Source: Parascedosporium putredinis (lineage: Eukaryota; Ascomycota; Sordariomycetes; Microascales; Microascaceae). From it: a stretch of DNA of 64,000 nucleotides. Location of the stretch: NCBI GenBank assembly GCA_949357655.1, contig CASHTG010000017.1, positions 1,798,001 through 1,862,000 on the forward strand, read 5' to 3'. The translations under genes and the position numbers were made by a program. Of the stretch, positions 46,112 through 55,968 are shown piece after piece. Below the pieces are notes generated by a model that ran no database searches, was not told the origin of the DNA, and saw only the letters and a list, made by a program, of their open reading frames with translations. Position 1 is the first letter of the stretch, and every line of letters starts with the position of its first letter.

Positions 46112-46971
46112 ATGTCTCACCACTGTCACGATGAACACCACGATCACTCTGGTCACGGCCATGACCACGCCGGGCACGATCATTCGGACGATATCACGCC
46201 GGCGCTCCAGTTCTCGCTCTACCAGCACATCAACTTTGACGAGATTGTCACGCTCAACGAAGCGCGCTTCGGCATGGGGCGCGATATCACGAAGAAGACT
46301 TGGGCCGAAAGGCTCCAAGACGAACCTGAGCTCGCAAGCGATGCCGATGAGCAGCTCATTATTACCATTCCGTACGTGGAGAGGAATACTCTTTCCCCCT
46401 TTGCCTATCCCTTTTGGGATTCTTCTTATAGGCATCTTTTACTACGATGGACCCTTCAGTGGGTAGCATGCTACAAAGCGAGCGCTAACGTTTGATGCTC
46501 CCCTCCGCTCCCCGCGTAGTTTCACCGGGCAAGTGAAGCTCCACTCCATATCACTGCGCACCTCCAACTCCCCTCGGCGCCCAAGACCCTCAAGGTTTTC
46601 ATCAACCGCGAAGACCTCGACTTCTCCGCTGCCGAAGAGGACCACCCCACGCAGTCGTTTGAGCTCTCGCAGACCTCGGACGTCCAGGAACTGCCGGTCA
46701 AGCGCGCCCTCTTTGGCGGCGTCCGGCGCCTCTCCTCTTTTTCGCCGACAACTTTGGCGACGGCGACGAGGACGTCTCCAGGATTTCGTACCTCGGCTTC
46801 AAGGGCGAGTGGATGCAGCTTGGTAGGGCCCCTACGAACATTCTCTACGAGGCGGCGGCGAACCCTAGCGATCATGAGGTCAAGGGTGTTGGGGTCAACC
46901 AGATGGGTCACGGTATTGGTGGAGGAAGAAGGGGTTCTAAAGGAGTAAAAGGAAATCTAGAAAAAAGGTAG
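46112..46971 (+). CDS. PITH-domain protein (PITHD1-like)
   Basis: PITH-domain protein of about 237 residues; the domain is named after the C-terminal proteasome-interacting domain of thioredoxin-like protein 1. The N-terminus is a His/Asp/Gly-rich stretch (HCHDEHHDHSGHGHDH), possibly metal-binding, followed by the domain start LYQHINFDEIVTLNEA. Exon 1 is 46112-46371 and exon 2 starts at 46520 with FTGQVKLHSISLRTS. Family motifs continue with LKVFINREDLDF, ELPVKRALFGGVRRL, YLGFKGEWMQLGR and the tail VNQMGHGIGGG. Two bases are missing in exon 2 (C run 46570-46573 and near 46734), after which the stop is TAG at 46969; without them frames end early. Family secure, cellular role not known in fungi. 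Confidence 0.9.
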
Positions 46972-47403
46972 AAAGCAGTAAATTTTGATCTAAGCAATCA
47001 AGACCAGGGCTTGAAGCAATACCTCGTTAACACCAACTTGGACGAAGCTTTGTACCATTCTTCTTTGTTGAGTGCATTTTGGTTATCGCACTGTATACCA
47101 ACGCGTTGCTGACCACAACACTAGCCACATGTGGCTGATTGCTCGTTCGACACGCCAATTGACAGCAGCTCAAGGGAAAAAATCTCGAAAAGGTAGGAAT
47201 CCTCCCTTTTGATGAACCAGACATAGACATCAAGGGCTTTCACGACCCTCACCCCACGACATTCTCGTCATCCGCCGCCCAAACTTGCGGGGCCGTCGTG
47301 CTGATTTCAACTGATTCAGCACTAATCGAATATTATAATCGAAACCGTCTAGCCCAACCCGAAGGCAAACCAAAAAAGGCAGCCAGCCTTCTCACGACAC
47401 CAG
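46972..47403. other. spacer with MRPL9 promoter
   Basis: About 430 bp between two genes on the plus strand. The frame upstream of 47404 is open but lacks family sequence, so it is taken as leader. Nothing else is seen. Confidence 0.55.
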
Positions 47404-48476
47404 ATGGCGCCCCGACTCGCGCTCGGGGTCCGCCTCCCGACACCCTCGACCCTCACAACCGCCGCCCCTTCCCTCCGCCCCATCTCTCTCCCCCTCCGCC
47501 TCCTCCCCGGACGACGACCCGTAACGTGCAGTACGGATGGAACACGGCGCCCCCGCGAAGCAAGCACGGGCGCTTCCGACAAGTCACCTCGGGCCTACCC
47601 CCGTTGACGACGGGCCCGGCGGCGGCCCTGCAGCGCAAGGAGGCGACGACGCCACCGCGGACGGGTGTGCTCGCTATCAAGAAGGGCATGAGCGCCGTGT
47701 ACCAGGGCAAGCGCCGGATCCCCTGCACGGTGCTGCAGCTCGACCGCGTGCAAGTCGTCGCGAACCGCACGCGCCAGCAAAACGGCTACTGGGCGGTGCA
47801 GATCGGCATGGGTGCTCGCAAGCCGGACAACGTGACCAACGCGCAGCTCGGCTACTACGAGGCCAAGGGCATGGCTCCCAAGACGCACCTTGCTGAGTTC
47901 AAGGTCAAGAACGAGGCTGGCCTGCTGCCCGTCGGCGTGCAGCTCTGGCCCGACTGGTTCGCCAAGGGCCAGTACGTTGACGTCCGGGCCGACAGGAGGG
48001 GCATGGGCTTCGCCGGTGTCATGAAGAGGTGGGGGTTCGCCGGTCAGCCTGCTAGTCACGGTAACTCCAAGAACCACAGGACCCTGGGTTCCGTCGGTGG
48101 CTCGCAAGGCTCCGGTTCTAGGATTCACCCCGGCAAGAAGATGCCTGGTCGCATGGGCGGCAACCAGGCTACGGTGCAGAACCTCAAGGTGCTCCAGGTC
48201 GACAACGAGCTTGGCATCGTCGTCGTGCACGGAGGTGTTCCCGGTCCCAAGGGCTGCGTCGTCAAGATCCAGGACTCGATCAAGAAGAGAGATCTCACCG
48301 ATGCACGAATAGCCGCCATCAACGGCATGGTCTTGGAAAGGAATGTGGGCACCGAAGAGAGGTTGGAGCAGGCGAGGCAGCGACATTTGGAGCTAAAGGA
48401 GGACAGGAAGAAGGTTGCCTTTGAGAGGGCCATTGCGCGTCAAGATGCCGAGGCCGGTGCTCCGTCGAGCGCTTAG
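47404..48476 (+). CDS. MRPL9: mitochondrial large-subunit ribosomal protein uL3m
   Basis: Ribosomal protein L3 of the mitochondrial 54S subunit, about 357 residues, single exon. The ATG at 47404 opens a Leu/Arg/Ser-rich presequence for mitochondrial import. One base is missing in the C run 47505-47508, after which the frame gives NVQYGWNTAPPRSKHGRF and the uL3 core: GVLAIKKGMSAVY, YWAVQIGMG, GYYEAKGM, the L3 segment GFAGVMKRWGFAG, the Gly/His-rich loop HGNSKNHRTLGSVGG...PGKKMPGRMGG, and VVHGGVPGPKGCVVKI. It ends in a charged helical tail of about 50 residues. The whole series places it as L3 and, by presequence, mitochondrial rather than cytosolic. Convergent with COA1. Confidence 0.93.
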
Positions 48477-48929
48477 GCTTGCATGATGTCTCGCCATACT
48501 TCCCTTTTCCTCGCCCCCCTCCCCGCCTTTCATTTTATCTCGCGTCTGCACGTCTTGAGAAGCATCTCTTGTAACTATACATGTTGTACATCTAGTCTAG
48601 AAGGAAGAGTCTGAATGGGAATACAAGCTATTTACGAAAAAAAAAAAGATTTTCGAGGGTATTGTCTATAATCAAACACGTTGATCCATCGTTGATCCCT
48701 CTTGTTGCACAAGCGCAGCGCGGCCTCCACGATACCGCGCTGGAAGCTACGGAGGGTTGCGTCGGACCGGTCAACTCCCCAACCCACGCACGACACAAGG
48801 GCGTAGTAGAGAGATTTGGCGCTTCATGACGGCATTTCACCCAAGGAAGGGAAAAAAACCCTTGGTTCGATCCCCTCCACAATATTACGCAGCCCTCTTG
48901 ATACTTCACTGTCTGTGGCCCCTCGTTAC
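48477..48929. other. convergent 3' flanks of MRPL9 and COA1
   Basis: About 450 bp including an A run near 48638. A GGTTCGATCCCC string at 48856 looks like a tRNA B box, but no cloverleaf can be formed around it. Confidence 0.6.
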
Positions 48930-49694
48930 CTAGGAATCCTCGTCGTCTATTAGGTGTGCGCCGGGAATGGCCCTGAACGGATCATTTCCGTCTAGCAGGT
49001 CAATCTTCCTCCCAGACTCGTCGCCATCCATGACGAGGCTCCACTCGGCGGTCTCGAAGAGGCCTCGGGCCGCGGGGCGGAAGCTCCTAAAGGTCATGGT
49101 GGCGGACCCGCGGGTGCCCTTGACCTTGAAGTGGACGTCGATGCGGCCCTTGAGCTGGTTGAGCTCGCCCGAGATCCAAGGGATGCGGTGCTGGAAGTAG
49201 ATTTCGTCGCCCAGGAGCTCGCGGGCGTGCGTATTAGTGCGCAGCGCGTAGAGAGTCGAGGCGATGACGGAGGAAGACGACTTTTGGTAGTTGAAGATGG
49301 CGATGGAGGAGAGGGCGATGAGGCCGAAGAAGATGGGGAGGGAGCGGGACCAGCGGAAGGAGACGGACTCGACATCTAGCAGCAAGAAAGAGGGGCAGGA
49401 CGCAGGATATTAGCTTCTTTTGGGTCCTTTTCTTTAGACAGCAATGAAGGGGACCCGGAAGGTCCTGTGCTAGCAAGGAACCGAGAGACAGAGAGAAAGA
49501 GGAAGGAGGGGCAATTGGGAGAGATGAATCTGCGTACCTGGAAGTTCGCGATCGGCACGGCGCTCCATCAGCGTCTCGCCCGCCTTGGGAGCGCGCGTGA
49601 TATGCCGCCTTTGCGTCCGCGCGACGTTGCGCAGAGCGCTCTGATTCCGTAAAACGGAGGAAGCGAGCCTCCTTTGGATGGCCCGGGCAAACAT
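48930..49694 (-). CDS. COA1: cytochrome c oxidase assembly factor Coa1
   Basis: Inner mitochondrial membrane assembly factor for complex IV, acting with Shy1/Mss51 on newly made Cox1; 200 residues. Exon 1 (49694-49538) encodes a basic, Arg/Ser-rich targeting presequence (FARAIQRRLASSVLRNQSAL) and ends RRADRELP. The intron 49537-49376 has donor GTACGC and acceptor CTAG. Exon 2 (49375-48930) continues DVESVSFRWSRSLPIFFGL, a single membrane helix (about LPIFFGLIALSSIAIF), the signature NYQKSSSSVIASTLYALR, a YFQHRIPWISGELNQLKG stretch and an acidic end. No frameshift is needed; the splice phase fits exactly. Confidence 0.9.
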
Positions 49695-50370
49695 GGCTTG
49701 AGATTTAAGAGGGTGGAGGAAGAAGGAGAGTATAAGGCTGGAGTAGGGAATTGGGAAACAACAAAAGAAATTCCCCCTTGGAAAAACCCCAAAGTATCAA
49801 AGAGAGTGTGTTCTGGTAGTTGGCCTAAAACCTGTCGCCTGGCGCTCGTGGTGATTTGGGGTCCGTTATCAAAAAGTCAGCCCACCACCCAAGAAAAAAA
49901 GCGATTCCGAGTTGCTAGTCCTCCACTGATTGATAGCCGACTAACCACCACTGACGGGCTTGAGCAACGTACTGAGGGCCTTTGTTAGTGGCACCTGCGT
50001 TCCCTCCCGTCACGTGCCTGCCTCGCTAGTACTGCCTGGTACATAGTGTAGTACCAGGGCGCGGCGGCGTGGACTGGTGGGTCAGTTTGAACGAGCTCAA
50101 GCCACACTCACCCATTAGAGAAAGCCACACCAAGCATTTCATCCCCACAGCTAAAAGGCTACAGGGGTGTCAAGGCAATGACGACAACATCCATCCATTG
50201 ATGCCAAAGCTCTCCCAAGCTTCCTCACCCTCACCTTGAACCAACTCCTCCTCCACTGCTATTCCCACCTCCAACTCCTCGACTTTCTCGACCGTCCCAC
50301 TCAACAAACCAACCTAGCAAAAATACCAAAGAAAGACAACCCTTCAGGGTAGCCCAACCATCCCCTTGCT
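49695..50370. other. divergent promoter region, COA1 / membrane protein gene
   Basis: About 680 bp between divergent genes, ending in a CT- and CCA-rich leader. No motif recognised with confidence. Confidence 0.6.
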
Positions 50371-51166
50371 ATGGAGCAAGAGCCCCTCACAACCAGGCTA
50401 CGCAAGCCCTTTGCCTACCAAGACTCGGATTCCGACTCGCTCCCCTCCGCCATAGATGAAGAAGGTGAGCGCGCGGCAGCCCTCCATATCCCCCTCTCCT
50501 CTCCCGCCTCGTCGGAACCCTCTCAGAAGACGGTTTTTTTCCTCTCGCTTTTACCATGTTCTCCCCGTCGCACAACCGCTAACGCACAACCGCAACAACC
50601 TCCAGAACAAGAATCCCTCATCCAAAACCTCTCCCTCAAAAACTCGTCCCAAAACACAACCTTTCGCCAACTCCTCATCGCCATCCCCATCCTCTCCGCC
50701 GTCCCCTTTCTTCTCCCTTCCCCTCTCCTCTCGCTCCTCACCCGCCTCCTCGCCATCAAGTCCCTCCTCGCGACCTCCTTCCTCATCTACGCCCTCCGTC
50801 CCGAAGATACCGGCTTCGACGCTCTCAATGCCTGGGCCGCTTCCCAACCCGCTCGAGATCCGCGCCAAGCCGCTACCGGAGGGCGCCGCCCTGGTGGGCG
50901 AGGAGGACCCCGCTCTCTTCGGGCGCGCTCGGTGTCGCGTGGCGGGAAGACTCCCGCTCATGACCTGGCTGCCCTGGCTCAACGTCGGTTTGTCCTCCGT
51001 CCTTGTGCTTGTCGGCCTCGTTGCTCGAGACGGCTCCCCGCCCTTCTCCCTCGCATGCCTTCCCGCCATAGTGTATGGCTTGGCGCTCGCTGCCAAGATC
51101 GTCATGGCGGGTGTTGACCCTGAGAGCGAGCTTAGAGCTCTCAAGTACGATTATAAGGGTGCCTAA
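50371..51166 (+). CDS. small fungal membrane protein of unknown function
   Basis: Unnamed protein of about 218 residues. Exon 1 (50371-50464) gives MEQEPLTTRLRKPFAYQ and an acidic Ser-rich patch. The intron 50465-50605 (GTGAGC...TCCAG) is 141 bases and contains no stop in the reading frame, so a retained form would insert 47 residues. Exon 2 starts EQESLIQNLSLKNSS and has helices LLIAIPILSAVPFLLPS and LLAIKSLLATSFLIYAL. After a soluble loop (NPLEIRAKPLPEGAALVGEED) come WLPWLNVGLSSVLVLVGL and LACLPAIVYGLALAAKIVMA, then a charged end ALKYDYKGA. Two bases appear missing in the C run 50843-50845. It resembles conserved hypothetical proteins of filamentous ascomycetes, with no known function. Confidence 0.75.
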
Positions 51167-51720
51167 GCGCAGAACAAACTATGCACCCCGCAATGATTTT
51201 CTGCCCGGCGTCTTTTATATCTATTTATAATAATAGCATGTTTCGTGCAATTCATGTACTGCGTCTAGGCTTACCCTTGGTGAACAAGCCTACTACGTTC
51301 TATATATGGCATTACTTGATGAATATACCCAATACCCACCCCTTGAATTACCCCTCCAGTCTTTCCCCCATGCATCGTCTTCACTTTTGCCTTTACACGC
51401 CGCATACTCTTTAAACCGGCCAATTATGTCGTATATGGCAGAGAATACATGGTAATGAAAGAACAAAAGGCAAAGACTTGGCTTCGAAGCAACAACGTGC
51501 TTTTTGCGTGGAAACAAACGTCCCCACCCCATCCTCTACCCAAAAGAAGCGGAGAACCCCAATAAAATAAAGAGAAAAGAGTGCAAGGGCTGTTGAACTT
51601 GGGAAGAGAAGAAATTGCTCCATCTCGCCGCTCATCTATCCAGACTTTCCTTCGCATTCCCGCCAACTCTTGGTTTTTTACCCCCTTCCTTCAAAGACCA
51701 CCACCCCGTCGTTAGTAAAT
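51167..51720. other. convergent 3' flanks
   Basis: About 550 bp between the membrane-protein gene and PHO81, AT-rich near 51220 and 51300. Nothing else is seen. Confidence 0.6.
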
Positions 51721-54700
51721 TCAAATGTCTATAGACTCGGTAAAGCGTAAAACCCCATGGGTTTTCAGGACGCCGTCGACACCGTCAGGTGGCCGTGCAA
51801 AGGGATCGGCAAAGGGGCTGGGTATGGTGTGCGAGCCCGACATATCCATGACTAAAGCCAAACCGTGGGACTTGATAGAATCGATGAGGGCCGGAACCAT
51901 GTCCTAGAGCAGAATGTGTTAGCTGGTATGCGTCATCCACGCTGCATCATGGTTTTGAAGCAATCGAATGAAAAGAAAGTGGCGAGAAGAGAGAAAACGA
52001 GAAAGGGGAAAAAGAGTAAAACAAAATAAAACAAGGATAATAGGAGACACGCCACATACCAATAACCGTGAACAGCAGATGAGACCCATAAAGTTGTTGC
52101 TCGTAGCAATGCGGACCGCCTCCTTGACGGACGTTGTTCCCCGCCCGCTGCTCTGAATGACATTGGGGGCCGGCATACTCTCCTCTCGCCCGAGCTCGTT
52201 GCACAGGAACACGGGGAAGTTGGGTTGCTTCCAGTTGAGCGCCGTGCAAAGGCTTGCGTTGTACGAGCTGAAGACGATGGAACGCACGATATCGGGGAAT
52301 GCCCGCGCTGGGCCCGCGCGTGGTCAAAAACGATGGAGAGGATCGAGTCTGCAAAGGTGTTCAGGTCGACCGCGGGGCCGAGGTTCCAGCGCTTCTCATC
52401 CTCCTCCGTGGGATAAACGACATGGATGTTGACGTGCATCCCATGGGGAATGAGGGGTAGCGCGTCCACGAGCCTGATACCGGCTGTGGCCAAGACACGG
52501 TGCACGTCCGAGATCTCATCCAGCGGCCGCGAAGGAAGGGCAGCAACGAGCTTGCGAGCCGGGCTGTCGCTCGTCAGGGTGTTGAACTGCTCAAAGGTGA
52601 GTCGGCAAATGGGGGTATCTAGGGGCCCGCATGTCAGGGTCCAAGACGGCCACAGAACCGGTGTTCCGTCGCTCGTGTATTGCACGTATAGTCTGACATA
52701 GTCACCAGTAAGACTGGATCCGGTGACAAATGTGCTCGTGGTTTCTTCGAACTGACTCGTGGCCTTCCAGTACGTCTCGAAGTCCGTAATCTCAAGAGTC
52801 TGCCCCTTGAAAGGCTTGATGACTTGCGTGCTGAAGCTGATCTGACCAATGGCGCGAAGCCGGGGGTCGAAGAGCGGCAAGCAGCAAGTGCCAGAGTTGG
52901 GGGTCCTAAAGGTACTAGGGAGAGCCACCGTCTTGCCAATAACCTTTGCGCCATAGGTGGGAAACACATCAAAATCAAGCGTAAACGTCTCCAGGTTGTC
53001 GACCTGGAAAGAGACGAGGCGGGTATCCTCCTGGAAGGAAGCATGATGTTCTTGGGTATAAGATCCGACACCTTGGACGAAATGGTGAGTCGGGCCGCGG
53101 GATACTTGCCGTCGTGGAAAAACACCATGGCCGGCTCGTCAACTTCGTCGAAGCTAAGCTGCACCACAGTCTTGGTATCCAAAAGTTATGACCATACCTG
53201 CGGAGGGGATGATCGGAGGGGAGTTCGAGGGCGGGGATGGCGTCGGGGTCCAACGCCATGGGCGCAGGCGCGCTGCTGCTTCCCAGAGGGCCACTGAACT
53301 GCGCCGTAGGCTGCCTCATCAAGGGACTCGCTCTTGCCCTCTGATTGTACGGAGTCAGCAGCTTCATACATGTCAGGTGCCCTTCCCAAGCCGCGTAGTA
53401 AACTGCCGGAAGGCCCTTCTCATCTACAATGAGGGGATCCGCGCCCGCTTCGAGTAGGGCTTCCAGGCACGGTACGTTACCCTCGCTAGCGGCGTGGACT
53501 AAGGGCGTCCACCCATAAAGCTTGTCAATCTGGTCGAGATTCGCGCCGTATTGTTTTAGCAGGCCGAGCATCCTAGGTGTCCTGACGGACCTGGCCACAA
53601 GATGCTGGGGGTATAATCCTTCCGCATCAGGAACGATCCTGGCCCCGCTGCCCAGAAGGAGTTCGACTACACGTAGGGATCCTCGCTCGCAGGCTAAATT
53701 TAGTGGGACATGGTCCGTGTCTGAGGCCGCGTCGAGGCGGGCTGATTCGGAGACAAGCCTCGATACACACTCGAATCGATCGTGGATGATGGCGTGGAGC
53801 AACGGCGTGAAGTTGTCGTGATCTTTGAGATCTAGTGTCCGTAAATCGGCTTTATGGCGAGGGGTTAGTTAATTTGGCATGGAACAGCTACGCGGTGGGA
53901 AGATCACGATTGCGGTTTACCTTGTAGTAGAGCGTTCAGCATCTCCAACCACCCGTGCATGCTAGCATAATGGAGAGGCACCCTTCCGTAGACGTCGGTC
54001 CGGTCGGCGGCAACGCCCTTGGAGAGGCCGTACATCAGAACGAACGGTTTGCCATAGATGGCGGCTTGGTGGAGACAATTCCTTTCGTTGATGTCATCCT
54101 CAGACTGGATATCGACAAGGCCCGATTCTAGTAGTATACTCAGGGTGTTCTCTGGTGCTTCGTGAATGGCTGCGAGGAAAGTTCGGGTGACACGGTCGCC
54201 TAGAGGGATGCCGTCGCTGCCTGATTCGTCGCTAGCCGCCTTCATACGAACGAGGAGGTCCTTGAGCGATTCAACGTTACCGGTCACGGTCGTGTCGAGG
54301 AGGATGAAGTCGACATCTCCGTCATCGGTGCCTGGGATGTGCTGGCTCGTCACCACATGCTCATGTCGAACCTCGAGGCCGACATGATCACCTTCGGCCC
54401 AGGCGCCGAGCTCTTGCAAGCTGGTTGTCGCCTGGTCTGAAAGTTCGCTAATGACGACAGGGTTGAAGAAAGGTTGGACTTCGACTGCCCTTGAAAGGTA
54501 GAGCTCCTTCGTCTTGGATTTAGATGTCTTGTCCCATTTCTTGAGGATCTTGGAGAACGCTGTGCCGTTGACTTCCACAAACTGCTGGAGTTTGTTGAGG
54601 TCGGCCGCAAATTGCTGAAAGCCCTCCTCGAGGGCCGTAACCTTGGCGGACCTCCGAGCGTTCCCGGGGGCGGGATTGAAGGGCTTTCTTTTGTCGAGAA

Positions 54701-55573
54701 GCGTTTTTAACCTTATTTTAAGCTACACCGCAAGAAACCCCTTGGTTAGATATGGCGCGTTAGGGTGCCTGACCGGTCAAGGGTATCTCAGCCTTACCTC
54801 TGCCTCTTTTTGTAAGTAAAACGCGTTGACCTTTTCGAGTTCTCGTTCCTGCTTTAGGGTTAGTATACCTGCGGCCGCGGTAGCCATTTCCACGGCTCTA
54901 GGTTGCAGTTCATACCAACTGGAAGAAGAATGTCGCTTTATTCGCCTGAAGGGAGGCTTGGGGATCTAGAGGTGTGGAAGGGCGCTGGAAATCATTGAGA
55001 GTGCCCAGCGTCGGTGTCGCTGACAATTTCTTGATGAGCTGTGGAGCGAGACGGCATCGTCAGCAAAACTGGATCCACGGAGCCAGGCCTCTTGGCCACA
55101 AAATGAACCTATACTGGGCACGGAGTGGCAGGACAGGCTCTCCTTGGGCGCACATGGACAACCCCTAACCCCTCGCCTGACTGGCAACTTCACGGTTCGC
55201 CTTGGTCGAGGGTCAACGACCGCTTCGTGGCTTCTGCAAGTCACACGAGCATATATGGACGCGGCCACGGGCAAGGAGAGTACAGCCGCAACGCGGACCA
55301 CAATGGTAGGTAGCGGTTTCAAAGAGGGAGGGGAAATATTCATAAACTGGAAGCTTGCAAGGGGGATTGAATGTGCAATCGGGTATGCCACTCCCGGAAG
55401 CGGGCTGCAGGGGATAATGATAGGCGCTCCATACCTTTTTCAGGGCCTTGTAGTTAACAAAGCTTGCAGCGTATTCAGGCACCTCAAGCTGGCGCTTCTG
55501 GATATGCTTTCCGAACTTCCTAAAAGAGAATTAGCCACATGAAAAACGAAGGGAGGGGGGTGGATGAGTACAT
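51721..55573 (-). CDS. PHO81: SPX-ankyrin-GDPD phosphate regulator, PHO81/NUC-2
   Basis: Positive regulator of the phosphate-starvation response: CDK inhibitor Pho81 in yeast, NUC-2 in Neurospora, acting on the Pho85/Pho80-type kinase; about 1012 residues. The SPX domain starts KFGKHIQKRQLEVPEYAASF, continues LIKKLSATPT and ERELEKVNAFYLQKEAE, then LKIRLKTLLDKRK. Ankyrin repeats follow (for example YGRVPLHYASMHGWLEML, YGWTPLVHAASEGNVPCL, GLPAVYYAAWEGHLTCM). The C-terminus is a C2-like region and a degenerate glycerophosphodiester phosphodiesterase domain ending VLRFTESIDI. Exons read leftward: 55573-55572 (only AT of the ATG, plus untranslated sequence), 55519-55435, 55038-54916, 54848-54798, 54722-53921, 53849-52060 and 51903-51721. 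Three one-base losses lie in the sixth (53181-53184, about 53035 and about 52298). With these, all phases agree. Very secure. Confidence 0.93.
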
Positions 55574-55962
55574 TTTGCAGCGTCTTCAGCCTGTAGGCCC
55601 CACAGGTGCTCCTGAGGGAGATAGGCTGGACAGAGTGAAGGATTCCAAAGAAAAGCAAGGTCCACGTCACGCAGATGCGACTGAAGAAAGGCCCCTGCGG
55701 CAAGAGGAAGGGAAACAACAAGGGCGGTAAGCTACCGAGGGCGGGACTGCAGGCAGGAGAACAAGGCTTGGAAGAAGGCAGACGAGTCCGTCGTCAACAC
55801 CGGAAGAGGGGAGAGGGGAGATAGAGGCCCAGAAATGTGAATGTAGAAGTGTAGGAGGGTGGCCCGGTGTAACTGGAGATAGGTCAAAGGACGTGGCTTC
55901 TTCCTGCAGACGAAAAAGTGCGTTGCTTGCGAAGGAAGTCCACGGATGCGACAGACCGAGAG

Positions 55963-55968
55963 CACGTG
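55963..55968. promoter_or_regulatory. CACGTG element upstream of PHO81
   Basis: An exact palindromic CACGTG lies 390 bp upstream of the PHO81 start codon. Pho4 in yeast and NUC-1 in Neurospora bind this core, and yeast PHO81 is itself a Pho4 target. A hexamer occurs by chance about every 4 kb, so this is a candidate only. Confidence 0.35.

Noticed and set aside
48846..48870. tRNA-like B box (GGTTCGATCCCC)
   Set aside because: No acceptor stem, D arm or A box can be placed around it on either strand.
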